A DNA stretch of 5,812 nucleotides from Phyllobacteriaceae bacterium UBA1940 (GCA_002336975.1 DDFA01000039.1:1-5812); one strand, 5' to 3'; counted from the first letter of the stretch, positions 1 to 5,353 are shown. A program made the numbers and translations. The notes: generated by a model from the sequence alone, not told the origin.

Positions 1-959
1 TTGGCGGCGCGGATCGCCTCCATCTCCTTGCCGGGACGCGATTTGGTGGAGCCGAGGCCGAACAGCTTGCAAAATGTCTCGTCGTCGAGATCGGGTGGCA
101 GCATGATGCCGGCGGCCTCGATCTCGGCCTTTTTCTCGGCAATCTTCTTGGGGCCGACCGGCAGGGCGACCGGGTTCATGATGGCGCTGGTCATGCCGGC
201 GGCGTAGGCCATCGGCAGGAAGGCGTTGTTGATGCCGTGCCGGTTGGGCAGGCCGAACGAAATGTTGGACGCGCCGCAGGTGGTGTTGACGCCGAGTTCC
301 TCGCGCAGGCGGCGCACCAGCGTGAACACCTGGTGGCCGGCGGTCGCCATCGCGCCGATCGGCATCACCAGCGGGTCGACGACGATGTCATGGGCGGGAA
401 TGCCGAAATCGGCGGCGCGCTCGACGATCTTCTTCGCCACCGCGAAACGCACGTCCGGGTCTTCGGAAATGCCGGTGTCGTCATTGGAAATCGCGACAAC
501 GGCGACATTGTATTTTGCGATCAGCGGCAGAACCTTTTCCAGCCGTTCCTCCTCGCCGGTGACCGAGTTGACCAGCGGCCGGCCCCTGGCGGCCTTGAGG
601 CCGGCTTCCAGCGCGCCCGGCACCGACGAATCGATGCAGAGCGGGCAATCGGTCACCGCCTGAACACGTTCGATCAGTTTCGGCATCAGGATCGGCTCGA
701 CGAAATTGTTGTCCGCATATCGCGGGTCGCCGGCCATGAGGTTCGAGAACACCGCGCCGGAATTGATATCGAGCACCGTCGCGCCTGCCTCGACCTGCGC
801 CACCGCGTCAGCTTCCACGCGGGAAAAGTCGTCGCGTTCCAGCTCCTCGTTGAGGATCTTTCGTCCCGTCGGATTGATGCGCTCGCCGATGACGCAAAAC
901 GGCTGGTCGAAGCCGATGACGGTTTCCCGGGTCGCCGAGGCGACGATCGTGCGGGTCAT
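1..959 (-). CDS. Methyltetrahydrofolate:corrinoid methyltransferase (DHPS-like pterin-binding fold), C-terminus cut by window edge
   Basis: Cytoplasmic TIM-barrel enzyme expected to move a methyl group between a methylated corrinoid protein and tetrahydrofolate. I translated 319 codons from ATG at 959; the frame stays open to base 1, so the C-terminus is missing. Family motifs are in order: GERINPTGR (residues 25-33), DINSG (64-68), CIDSS (108-112), NSVTGE (130-135), ISNDD (157-161), DPLVMPIG (195-202) and GASNISFGLPNR (229-240). Asp110, Asn131, Asp195 and Asn232 sit where the pterin-binding Asp75, Asn96, Asp160 and Asn199 of Moorella AcsE sit; two of the spacings (21 and 85 residues) match what I recall of AcsE. 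AcsE is about 262 aa, so this protein has a C-terminal extension of at least 50 residues. The start is supported by AGGAG six bases upstream. It follows the MetF gene by 56 bp. MtgA or MtvA-type enzymes are the likely functional relatives; true dihydropteroate synthase is unlikely given the neighbours and motifs. Confidence 0.93.
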   Translation of the reverse strand, partial: MTRTIVASATRETVIGFDQPFCVIGERINPTGRKILNEELERDDFSRVEADAVAQVEAGATVLDINSGAVFSNLMAGDPRYADNNFVEPILMPKLIERVQAVTDCPLCIDSSVPGALEAGLKAARGRPLVNSVTGEEERLEKVLPLIAKYNVAVVAISNDDTGISEDPDVRFAVAKKIVERAADFGIPAHDIVVDPLVMPIGAMATAGHQVFTLVRRLREELGVNTTCGASNISFGLPNRHGINNAFLPMAYAAGMTSAIMNPVALPVGPKKIAEKKAEIEAAGIMLPPDLDDETFCKLFGLGSTKSRPGKEMEAIRAA

Positions 960-965
960 GAAATT

Positions 966-972
966 CTCCTCC
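966..972 (-). promoter_or_regulatory. Strong Shine-Dalgarno of the methyltransferase gene
   Basis: The minus strand reads GGAGGAG ending six bases before the ATG at 959, an almost ideal ribosome binding site. It decides the start of this gene. It overlaps the self-complementary decamer CCTCCGGAGG (968-977), which could fold only into a weak 3-bp stem. The other starts in this operon have weaker sites, so this gene may be translated at a higher rate than its neighbours; that is inference. Confidence 0.8.
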
Positions 973-1015
973 GGAGGGGTTCTCTCTTATGTTGCATACC
1001 AGCTGCCGGACAAGG

Positions 1016-2116
1016 TCAGTTTGACGCCGTCTCGGCCATTTTCTGCAGGTTCTGGTTGGGGTCGTCGTTGCGCAGGTGCTGCATGCGGTCGGCGACGACA
1101 TTGGCGTCGGGCTGCAATTCGCGTTTCCAGGGCTGGCGGCCCCTGAGCACGCCGGATTCACTGACGATCTCGGCGACATATTCCTCCTGGCGGTAGGCCA
1201 TGACATGCATGCCCGAAACGCCCGGAATTTCCTTCACCTCGTTGATGATGTCGATGCAGAGCCTCTTGCCCTCGGCCTTCTGGTCGTCAGCGCCTTCCAG
1301 CCGCTTGATGACGCTGTCTGGAATATGGATGCCCGGCACGTTCGACCTGATCCACTTCGCCGTCTTGGCCGACGCCAGCGGGCCGACGCCGACCAGCAGG
1401 AACACTTTTTCGAGATGGCCCAGATCGCGCGCCTTGTCCATGAAGGCGCGGAACATCGGCACGTCGAAGCAATATTGCGTCTGCACGAATTGCGCGCCGG
1501 CGGCGATCTTCTTGCCGAGGTGGATCGGGCGGAAATCGTAGGGCGGGGCGAACGGGTTGACCGCCGCGCCGAGGAACAGTTGCGGCGGCGTCGTCAGCTT
1601 GCGCCCCGACAGGAATTTTCCGTTGTCGCGCATGATGCGGATGGTTTCGAGCAGCGACATTGAATCCAGATCAAACACCGGCTTGGCGCCCGGCTGGTCG
1701 CCGGCCTGCACGCCGTCGCCGGTCAGGCACAAGATGTTCGACACGCCCATCGCCGCGCCGCCCAGCACGTCGCCCTGGATTGCGATGCGGTTCTTGTCGC
1801 GGCAGGCGATCTGCATGATCGGCGCATAACCCATGCGGGTGAGCAGGGCGCAGATGCCCACCGACGACATGTGGCAATTGGCGCCGGAGGCGTCGACCGC
1901 GTTGATGCCGTCGACCCAGCCGTCAAAAATCCGGGCGCGGTTGTAGACGTCTTCCGGGTCGGCGCTGTCGGGCGGGTTGAGCTCGGTGGTCACGGCAAAC
2001 TCGCCGCGGCGCAGCACGCGCTCGAGCCGGCCGCGCGAGGAGTGGCCGGGCAGGGGTTCCAGCGGCAGGTCGATGCCGGCCGGGTTCTCGTCGCGCTGGA
2101 TCGGTCGTCTGCTCAT
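1016..2116 (-). CDS. metF: Methylenetetrahydrofolate reductase, MetF-like
   Basis: Predicted flavin-dependent TIM-barrel reductase of 366 aa interconverting 5,10-methylene-THF and 5-methyl-THF. Seen in the sequence: the catalytic-Glu strand FAVTTELNPP with Glu45 (equivalent to Glu28 of E. coli MetF), the LTGD motif with Asp134 (equivalent to Asp120), and the TQYCFD segment with Gln214 (equivalent to Gln183 in TQFFFD). It is about 70 residues longer than E. coli MetF, with about 25 extra residues at the N-terminus and a charged C-terminal tail after about residue 318. The ATG overlaps the stop of the MetV-like gene by 4 bp (ATGA), which indicates translational coupling; a GAGG lies 7 bases upstream. 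Beside a corrinoid protein and a methyl-THF:corrinoid methyltransferase, it probably oxidises methyl-THF coming from methyl donors, as metF2 is thought to do in chloromethane degraders, rather than serving methionine synthesis. That direction is inferred from context. Confidence 0.93.
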   Translation of the reverse strand: MSRRPIQRDENPAGIDLPLEPLPGHSSRGRLERVLRRGEFAVTTELNPPDSADPEDVYNRARIFDGWVDGINAVDASGANCHMSSVGICALLTRMGYAPIMQIACRDKNRIAIQGDVLGGAAMGVSNILCLTGDGVQAGDQPGAKPVFDLDSMSLLETIRIMRDNGKFLSGRKLTTPPQLFLGAAVNPFAPPYDFRPIHLGKKIAAGAQFVQTQYCFDVPMFRAFMDKARDLGHLEKVFLLVGVGPLASAKTAKWIRSNVPGIHIPDSVIKRLEGADDQKAEGKRLCIDIINEVKEIPGVSGMHVMAYRQEEYVAEIVSESGVLRGRQPWKRELQPDANVVADRMQHLRNDDPNQNLQKMAETASN

Positions 2117-2760
2117 GCCTGCGCCTCGTTTTTGTCTTTGGCGGCCGCCGTCAGCGCGGTGACGCGCAGCCAGGCCGAGGTCTCGCGCAGCGACTGGTCA
2201 ACCGGCTTCTGGACGTTGAGGATGGCGTCGCCCTTGACCATGTTGCGCGAGCCTTCCCACGCCTTGACCCAGACGCAGGGCATGTCGGGCTCGACCTCGC
2301 AATTGCCATTGGCGCGCACGCCGCCACACGGGCCGTTGCGCAACTGCTTGGGGCAGTTCATCGGGCACGACATGCCGGTCGACGACAGGATGCACTGGCC
2401 GCACATGCGGCAGTCGAACATCAGGCCCTTGACGTGTTTTTCGACAAATTTCACCGGCGCTTCGGCGCGGCCGTAGCCGATCCTGTTCCACAGCGGGTGC
2501 AGCATCAGGAACATGTTGGCGAAGCGGGCGTAAAACCATTCCAGGCCGCGCGAATGGCGGATCGACCACAGCCGCACCGTAAAACTGCGCTGGACGCGGC
2601 GCTGCGGCGACACGTCGGCGGGCTTGTAGTCCGACTTCGGCGCCGTCTTCTTGACCATCGCCGCCTGGGTGACGCCGCCGGTCGCCGCCGGCGGCACGGT
2701 TTCGGGGGCCGAACTTGCCGGCCCCCTGGCGGTGGTCGACCGGATTTCTCCCTCAGCCAT
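2113..2760 (-). CDS. MetV-like protein (methylenetetrahydrofolate reductase C-terminal domain, cysteine-rich)
   Basis: A 215-aa protein matching the zinc/iron-sulfur MTHFR C-terminal domain family (PF12225 type), the stand-alone partner of MetF called MetV in acetogens. Residues 1-50 are Ala/Pro/Thr-rich and probably disordered. Residues 114-168 form the core with eight cysteines: Cys117, 120, 123, 132, 136, 145, 154 and 162, including C-x2-C-x2-C and the segments MSCPMNCPK and NGPCGG. Eight cysteines could hold two [4Fe-4S] clusters; the metal is not provable from sequence. It likely docks on the MetF encoded next, which overlaps it by 4 bp, and passes electrons to or from its flavin. The chosen ATG overlaps the preceding stop by 8 bp (ATGGCTGA), with a moderate AGGCGG upstream. 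An in-frame TTG at 2820 would run deep into the preceding gene and is less likely; ATG at 2658 is a possible later start. Confidence 0.9.
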   Translation of the reverse strand: MAEGEIRSTTARGPASSAPETVPPAATGGVTQAAMVKKTAPKSDYKPADVSPQRRVQRSFTVRLWSIRHSRGLEWFYARFANMFLMLHPLWNRIGYGRAEAPVKFVEKHVKGLMFDCRMCGQCILSSTGMSCPMNCPKQLRNGPCGGVRANGNCEVEPDMPCVWVKAWEGSRNMVKGDAILNVQKPVDQSLRETSAWLRVTALTAAAKDKNEAQA

Positions 2761-3055
2761 TGTCGCGTCCGCCTGCCTTGGCGAGCGCCACCAGACGATC
2801 GCGTGGGAAACCGGCCTCAAGCTCTGCGACCGCCTTGTCGGCCTCGGCCTCGAGATCGTCGCCGACGGAGACCGGCTCGGCCTTGCGCCATTCGGCGAGA
2901 TAGTCGTCGGCGCCGGCGAGGCCCGAGCGCATCGCCGCCATGTCGATGGCTTCCTCGAAGCGCGTCGACAGTTCGCGCTTGGCGTTCTGCCGGCCTTTCC
3001 TGATGATGACCTGGCGCGGAATGTCGCGCCAGTAGACTATGATGAGATCGGCCAT
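2753..3055 (-). CDS. Small conserved 'virulence factor' family protein (PF13769 type), function unknown
   Basis: A 100-aa soluble, highly charged protein starting MADLIIVYWRDIPRQVI. I recognise it as the family labelled 'virulence factor' (PF13769), a misleading name: the visible context is one-carbon metabolism. There is no signal peptide or membrane segment, and no cysteine or obvious catalytic motif. The N-terminal 20 residues look like a beta hairpin and the rest is largely helical. The open frame extends upstream to 3169, but ATG at 3055 is the real start: it has AAGGA eight bases upstream, and the upstream extension looks non-coding. The stop overlaps the start of the MetV-like gene by 8 bp, so the two are probably translationally coupled. 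This makes it the first gene of the second half of the module. Possible roles are an assembly or adaptor factor for the MetV-MetF complex or for corrinoid handling; this is context inference only. Confidence 0.82.
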   Translation of the reverse strand: MADLIIVYWRDIPRQVIIRKGRQNAKRELSTRFEEAIDMAAMRSGLAGADDYLAEWRKAEPVSVGDDLEAEADKAVAELEAGFPRDRLVALAKAGGRDNG

Positions 3056-3063
3056 GCCGGACG

Positions 3064-3081
3064 TCCTTGTGTGCGACAAGG
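3064..3081 (-). promoter_or_regulatory. Hairpin enclosing the ribosome binding site of the small conserved gene
   Basis: On the minus strand, CCTTGT (3081-3076), a 5-base loop CGCAC (3075-3071) and ACAAGG (3070-3065) form a perfect 6-bp inverted repeat, followed by A at 3064. The 3' arm contains most of the Shine-Dalgarno AAGGA (3068-3064), which ends eight bases before the ATG at 3055. In RNA the hairpin would hide the ribosome binding site; in DNA the same repeat could be a protein operator. The repeat is seen directly; a regulatory function is inferred. Confidence 0.45.
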
Positions 3082-3117
3082 ATTGCGCGACATTTTTGCC
3101 AGCCGCTTGTTGCGACA
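3073..3117 (-). repeat. Three direct TGTCGC hexamers upstream of the metV-metF operon
   Basis: The minus strand carries TGTCGC at 3112-3117, 3087-3092 and 3073-3078, in contexts TGTCGCAACA, TGTCGCGCAA and TGTCGCACAC. All face the same way and lie within 62 bases of the start codon at 3055. They might be binding sites of a regulator. The hexamer is not rare in a GC-rich genome, and the spacings (25 and 14 bases) are not in helical phase, so chance is a real alternative. Confidence 0.25.
3087..3101 (-). promoter_or_regulatory. Sigma-54-like promoter element (candidate)
   Basis: The minus strand reads TGGCAAAAATGTCGC. TGGCA matches the -24 box core, and TCGC sits at the exact spacing of the -12 box TTGC, with GG and GC in the required positions. 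A start site would be expected near 3075, giving a leader of about 20 nt that keeps the AAGGA ribosome binding site but loses the 5' arm of the hairpin at 3065-3081. The match is partial: CG after TGGCA is replaced by AA, and the -12 box has TC in place of TT. No convincing sigma-70 promoter was found in the same stretch. Confidence 0.25.
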
Positions 3118-3157
3118 CGACGCGCGCATCTTCAAATGCGACGGCGCAAAAAGGACA

Positions 3158-3169
3158 TTGCCGCGGCAA
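3158..3169. repeat. 12-bp perfect palindrome TTGCCGCGGCAA
   Basis: TTGCCGCGGCAA is fully self-complementary and lies directly next to the PHO-box-like repeat (from 3170), in the middle of the gap between the exoD-like gene and the metV-metF operon. Such a site could bind a dimeric repressor. No regulator is identified from the sequence. Confidence 0.3.
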
Positions 3170-3203
3170 CCGTCACATCGCTGTCGCACCGGGGGGATAT
3201 GAC
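3170..3203 (+). promoter_or_regulatory. PHO-box-like direct repeat with spaced -10 hexamer (candidate PhoB promoter)
   Basis: CCGTCAC (3170-3176), a 4-base spacer ATCG and CTGTCGC (3181-3187) form an 11-bp-period repeat. Each half differs by one base from the CTGTCAC/T half-site of PHO boxes. Ten bases after the repeat comes TATGAC (3198-3203), four of six matches to TATAAT and at the spacing seen in E. coli PhoB promoters such as phoA. There is no -35 box, as expected for PhoB-dependent promoters. A further CCGTCAC at 3203-3209 keeps the 11-bp phase but overlaps the -10 region. Orientation is plus, toward the terminator at 3255-3281. GTCAC/GTCGC words are common in GC-rich DNA, so confidence is limited. 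Confidence 0.33.
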
Positions 3204-3209
3204 CGTCAC

Positions 3210-3281
3210 GCGGGTCCCGCCAAAGACAACAACGCCCGCAATCCCCGTGCAACTCGCCGCCGTTTCGGGCGGCGTCTTTTT
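3210..3281 (+). ncRNA. Candidate intergenic small RNA, about 72 nt
   Basis: Bounded on the left by the PHO-box-like promoter (expected start near 3210) and on the right by the intrinsic terminator. The first half can pair GCGGG (3210-3214) with CCCGC (3235-3239). It is followed by an unpaired C-rich stretch around 3241-3250 (ATCCCCGTGC), then by the terminator stem. The open plus-strand frames across it read straight through the terminator, so a coding gene is unlikely. I do not recognise it as a known RNA family. The main evidence is the otherwise unexplained plus-strand terminator. Confidence 0.25.
3255..3281 (+). terminator. Intrinsic terminator on the plus strand
   Basis: CGCCGCC (3255-3261) pairs perfectly with GGCGGCG (3268-3274) across a 6-base loop GTTTCG, followed by TCTTTTT (3275-3281). 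Stem, loop and T-tract are typical for a plus-strand transcript. It ends one base before the exoD-like stop codon. Read on the minus strand it has an A-tract before the stem and no T-tract after it, so it is not a good terminator for the exoD-like gene, though the stem could protect that mRNA's 3' end. Confidence 0.7.
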
Positions 3282-3282
3282 G

Positions 3283-3954
3283 TCAGAACCACATGCCGGC
3301 GTGGCTCCACACGTAGCCGAGCACCGCGCCGGCCGAGCCGATGACGGCGGCGATCACCGCAAACGCCGCTAATCCGACGGCGACGCCAAAGCCGAACATC
3401 GCGCCGTCGCGCTCGGTCAGGGCGAGGCTGAGAATGGCGATCGAAAACGCCGGCAGCCAGTTGCCGAAGATGATCGGCAGCGTCACGATGATCGACAGGA
3501 CGAGGCAGATCGCGCCGACGATGCGTTCGCCCTGCTTGGGCCAGAACGGCCAGTAACGCGGCCGGATGTATCGTTCGGTCTTGATCAGCCAGGGTACGAT
3601 CCGGTCGCACATCGCCTTGAACTGGTCTTGTGTCAATGTGACGTTGAGCAGGCGCTTGGGCAGCCACACCGTCTCGCTGCCCCACACCATCTGCGCCGAC
3701 ACCACCACCAGCGGCAGGCCGAGAATGGCGGTCGAGCCCGGCGGCAGGATCGGAATCAGATTGATGACCGCAAACAGCAGCAGCAGCGTGGCGAAGCTGC
3801 GATCGCCCAGCGCCTGGCGGATGCGGCCGACGGTTACCGGGCCGTCGGCCTCGGCGACCATGCGCTGGAGAATGGTGGACAGACGCGTCGGATGAGGACG
3901 CCGCGGCGTGCCGGGCATCGTCTGTTCGTCCGAATCTCCTATCGTCCGTCTCAT
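3283..3954 (-). CDS. exoD: ExoD-family inner-membrane protein (exopolysaccharide synthesis, ExoD)
   Basis: A 223-aa integral membrane protein matching the ExoD family, named for a Sinorhizobium meliloti gene affecting exopolysaccharide production and nodule invasion; its molecular activity is unknown. The N-terminal cytoplasmic part carries the family start TRLSTILQRMV and GRIRQALGDRSF (about 23-54). It is followed by hydrophobic segments at about 55-70, 73-91, 145-163, 166-180 and 185-214, with the conserved-looking INLIPILPPGST (64-75) and RYWPFWPKQGERIVG (133-147). Neither ATG at 3954 nor the in-frame ATG at 3918 has a good Shine-Dalgarno sequence, so the start is uncertain by 12 residues. 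A 5-bp inverted repeat (GACGC/GCGTC, 3958-3975) lies just upstream of the first ATG. It is separated from the DUF4893 gene by 111 bp with no clear promoter. It interrupts the methyl-transfer gene cluster and has no obvious link to it. Confidence 0.88.
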   Translation of the reverse strand: MRRTIGDSDEQTMPGTPRRPHPTRLSTILQRMVAEADGPVTVGRIRQALGDRSFATLLLLFAVINLIPILPPGSTAILGLPLVVVSAQMVWGSETVWLPKRLLNVTLTQDQFKAMCDRIVPWLIKTERYIRPRYWPFWPKQGERIVGAICLVLSIIVTLPIIFGNWLPAFSIAILSLALTERDGAMFGFGVAVGLAAFAVIAAVIGSAGAVLGYVWSHAGMWF

Positions 3955-4065
3955 CAGGACGCGCTACGCAGCGTCATACAAACCCCATCCCAGGCCGTAA
4001 TGGCCCAGACTCACCATGCCTGTCCAGCGGTTAAGCCTTCATGACGAAGCACTTGAACTGGTGTC

Positions 4066-4644
4066 TCAACGCGACAATTCAAGAATGTCGAGCATCGATT
4101 CATATCGCGGCGACGGAAATTCGATCCGCCACCAATTGTCGCCCATGCGATAGGCGTATCCGGCCTGGTCGCTGTCGGGACCGGAGCCGTAAGCCGGAAA
4201 CGGATCGCCGTTGACGGCGAACGCGCCGAGATAGATCAACCGCGTCTCGCCATCGTCGAACAACCGGCCCCTGGTGCGCTGCGATCCGGAGAGCTTTTCC
4301 AGCATCCAGCCCGAGCCGTCATCGGTGACGCGGCACTTGAACCAGCTATAGACGACCAGGCGCGCCATGCCGCCGGCTTTGATGGTGCGGCAGCGCCATT
4401 CGCCGGTCAGGTCCATGCCCTGCCAGGATTTCGGCGCGGCCAGCGTCACCTGGTCGAGTGTTTGCGCAGCTTCGGGCGCGCCTGCCCCATGCGCCTCATT
4501 CAGCGCCGCCGCGCGCACCGTGTCGTAGTCGGCGAGCCGCTGCCTGTCGTTTTGGGTGATCAGGCTGTCGGCTGCGCCGGTCGCCATTGCCGGGGCGGCG
4601 CAGGTAAGCGCGAGGAGGAACGGAATCGGCGCGAACAGTCTCAT
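4066..4644 (-). CDS. Secreted DUF4893-family protein, function unknown
   Basis: A 192-aa predicted periplasmic protein. The first 21 residues form a Sec signal peptide (MRLFAPIPFLLAL then CAAPAMA, cleavage expected after Ala21); no proper lipobox surrounds Cys15. The mature part contains QNDRQRL (31-37), TGEWRCR (80-86), FKCRV (102-106) and a C-terminal GDNWWRIEFPSPRYESMLDILEL, which fits my recollection of DUF4893. Cys86 and Cys104 are the only mature cysteines and could form a disulfide. The frame extends to a TTG at 4656, but ATG at 4644 gives a normal signal peptide. Neither start has a strong Shine-Dalgarno sequence. It begins 37 bp after the DUF1638 stop on the same strand, so it could be co-transcribed. 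No function in methyl transfer is suggested by the sequence. Confidence 0.82.
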   Translation of the reverse strand: MRLFAPIPFLLALTCAAPAMATGAADSLITQNDRQRLADYDTVRAAALNEAHGAGAPEAAQTLDQVTLAAPKSWQGMDLTGEWRCRTIKAGGMARLVVYSWFKCRVTDDGSGWMLEKLSGSQRTRGRLFDDGETRLIYLGAFAVNGDPFPAYGSGPDSDQAGYAYRMGDNWWRIEFPSPRYESMLDILELSR

Positions 4645-4681
4645 CAGCCGACACAAGCCGCCAATTTGGACGCTTTGGTGG

Positions 4682-5311
4682 TCATCCGGCGCCAGCAGCT
4701 CGTTCCAGGGCAGGAATCAGGTCGCCATAGCCGGTGAAGCGGTATTCGTAGGCGAGGCCAAGATAGTCGGCGGCCCATTTCGCCTTGGCCTGCAATTCGG
4801 CGTCGTCGGTCTGCGCCAGATAGACGATCTTGGAGTAGTTGCCGAACACCATGTCGCGAAGTTCCGGGTGCTTGTCGAGTTTCAGCGGCTCGATCACAAA
4901 CGCCTCGAACTGCCGGGCGATCAGGTCGGTCAGATAGAAGGCGGTGATCTCGTCCTCGCGGATTTTGTCGAACGCCTCATTGCCGCTGTAGAACGCGTAG
5001 CAGTGCGGACCGGCGATGCGATCGATGCCTTCCTCGGCGCAGATCCTGTCGATCTGGCCCTGGGTGCCGCACTCCGCGTAGCCGATGAAGATGCGGCCGT
5101 AGCCCGCCTGTTTCGTCTCGGCGATGGCGTCGCGCAGCGCCGGCGCGATCTTTTGCGGATAGACGTGCCAGATCGCCGGCAGGCAGACCAGATCGAGATG
5201 GTCGAGCCGATTGAGGCGCGCCACCGCCAGCACCTCGCGGGCGATCGCGCCGCAGGCGATGACCCGGACCTTATGCGCGTTGTCGCGCGTGTCGGGCGAG
5301 GGGTCAGGCAT
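4682..5311 (-). CDS. DUF1638 protein associated with corrinoid methyltransferases
   Basis: A 209-aa soluble protein of the DUF1638 family, whose members in methanogens and alphaproteobacteria recur next to corrinoid methyltransferase genes; its activity is unknown. Visible conserved-type features are VIACGA with Cys20, LVCLPAIWHVYP with Cys43 and His49, GYAECGTQGQ with Cys81, and GPHCYAF with Cys104. This Cys/His set suggests a bound metal such as zinc, or thiol chemistry, which is inference. It follows the corrinoid-protein gene by 42 bp. GGAGG (5322-5326) lies 10 bases before ATG 5311 and 4 bases before an in-frame GTG at 5317; both starts are possible and ATG is preferred. Possible roles are a chaperone, reactivation factor or accessory methyltransferase of the corrinoid protein. 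Confidence 0.87.
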   Translation of the reverse strand: MPDPSPDTRDNAHKVRVIACGAIAREVLAVARLNRLDHLDLVCLPAIWHVYPQKIAPALRDAIAETKQAGYGRIFIGYAECGTQGQIDRICAEEGIDRIAGPHCYAFYSGNEAFDKIREDEITAFYLTDLIARQFEAFVIEPLKLDKHPELRDMVFGNYSKIVYLAQTDDAELQAKAKWAADYLGLAYEYRFTGYGDLIPALERAAGAG

Positions 5312-5321
5312 CTGCACGCGC

Positions 5322-5326
5322 CCTCC
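5322..5326 (-). promoter_or_regulatory. Shine-Dalgarno of the DUF1638 gene
   Basis: GGAGG on the minus strand, placed 10 bases before ATG 5311 and 4 bases before GTG 5317. Both distances are off the optimum, so it leaves the start ambiguous by two residues. Confidence 0.55.
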
Positions 5327-5353
5327 GCGGCGTCACGGCCGCGCGCCTGGCTC

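Noticed and set aside
968..977. CCTCCGGAGG palindrome over the methyltransferase ribosome binding site
   Set aside because: Allowing a 4-base loop leaves only a 3-bp stem and the flanks do not extend it, so it is most likely a by-product of a strong Shine-Dalgarno.
960..1015. Internal promoter TTGTCC-17-ATAAGA before the methyltransferase gene
   Set aside because: Both hexamers match the sigma-70 consensus poorly; 56 bp inside a co-directional operon needs no promoter.
237..1196. 319-codon plus-strand open frame
   Set aside because: It lies antisense to the methyltransferase and metF genes, is Arg/His/Ala/Gly-rich and matches no family; it is a shadow of GC-rich minus-strand codons.
3056..3169. 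38-residue N-terminal extension of the small conserved protein
   Set aside because: It would cross the hairpin, the sigma-54-like element and the TGTCGC repeats, and has no family-like sequence; ATG 3055 has a proper ribosome binding site.
1871..3202. Several plus-strand open frames of 183-201 codons across metF, the MetV-like gene and the small conserved gene
   Set aside because: They are antisense to recognisable, overlapping minus-strand genes and have shadow-like composition without motifs.
3056..3282. Cobalamin or SAM riboswitch in the leader of the metV-metF operon
   Set aside because: Expected given the pathway, but no B12-box-like element or SAM riboswitch core could be recognised on the minus strand.
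3199..3372. Plus-strand ATG at 3199 preceded by GGGGGG, possible small protein
   Set aside because: The frame reads through the intrinsic terminator at 3255-3281 and into antisense of exoD; the composition is not protein-like.
3955..4065. Promoter or terminator between the DUF4893 and exoD-like genes
   Set aside because: Only short imperfect inverted repeats (GGCC-ATTAC-GGCC near 3995-4007 and a 5-bp repeat at 3958-3975) were seen; no T-tract or convincing -35/-10 pair.
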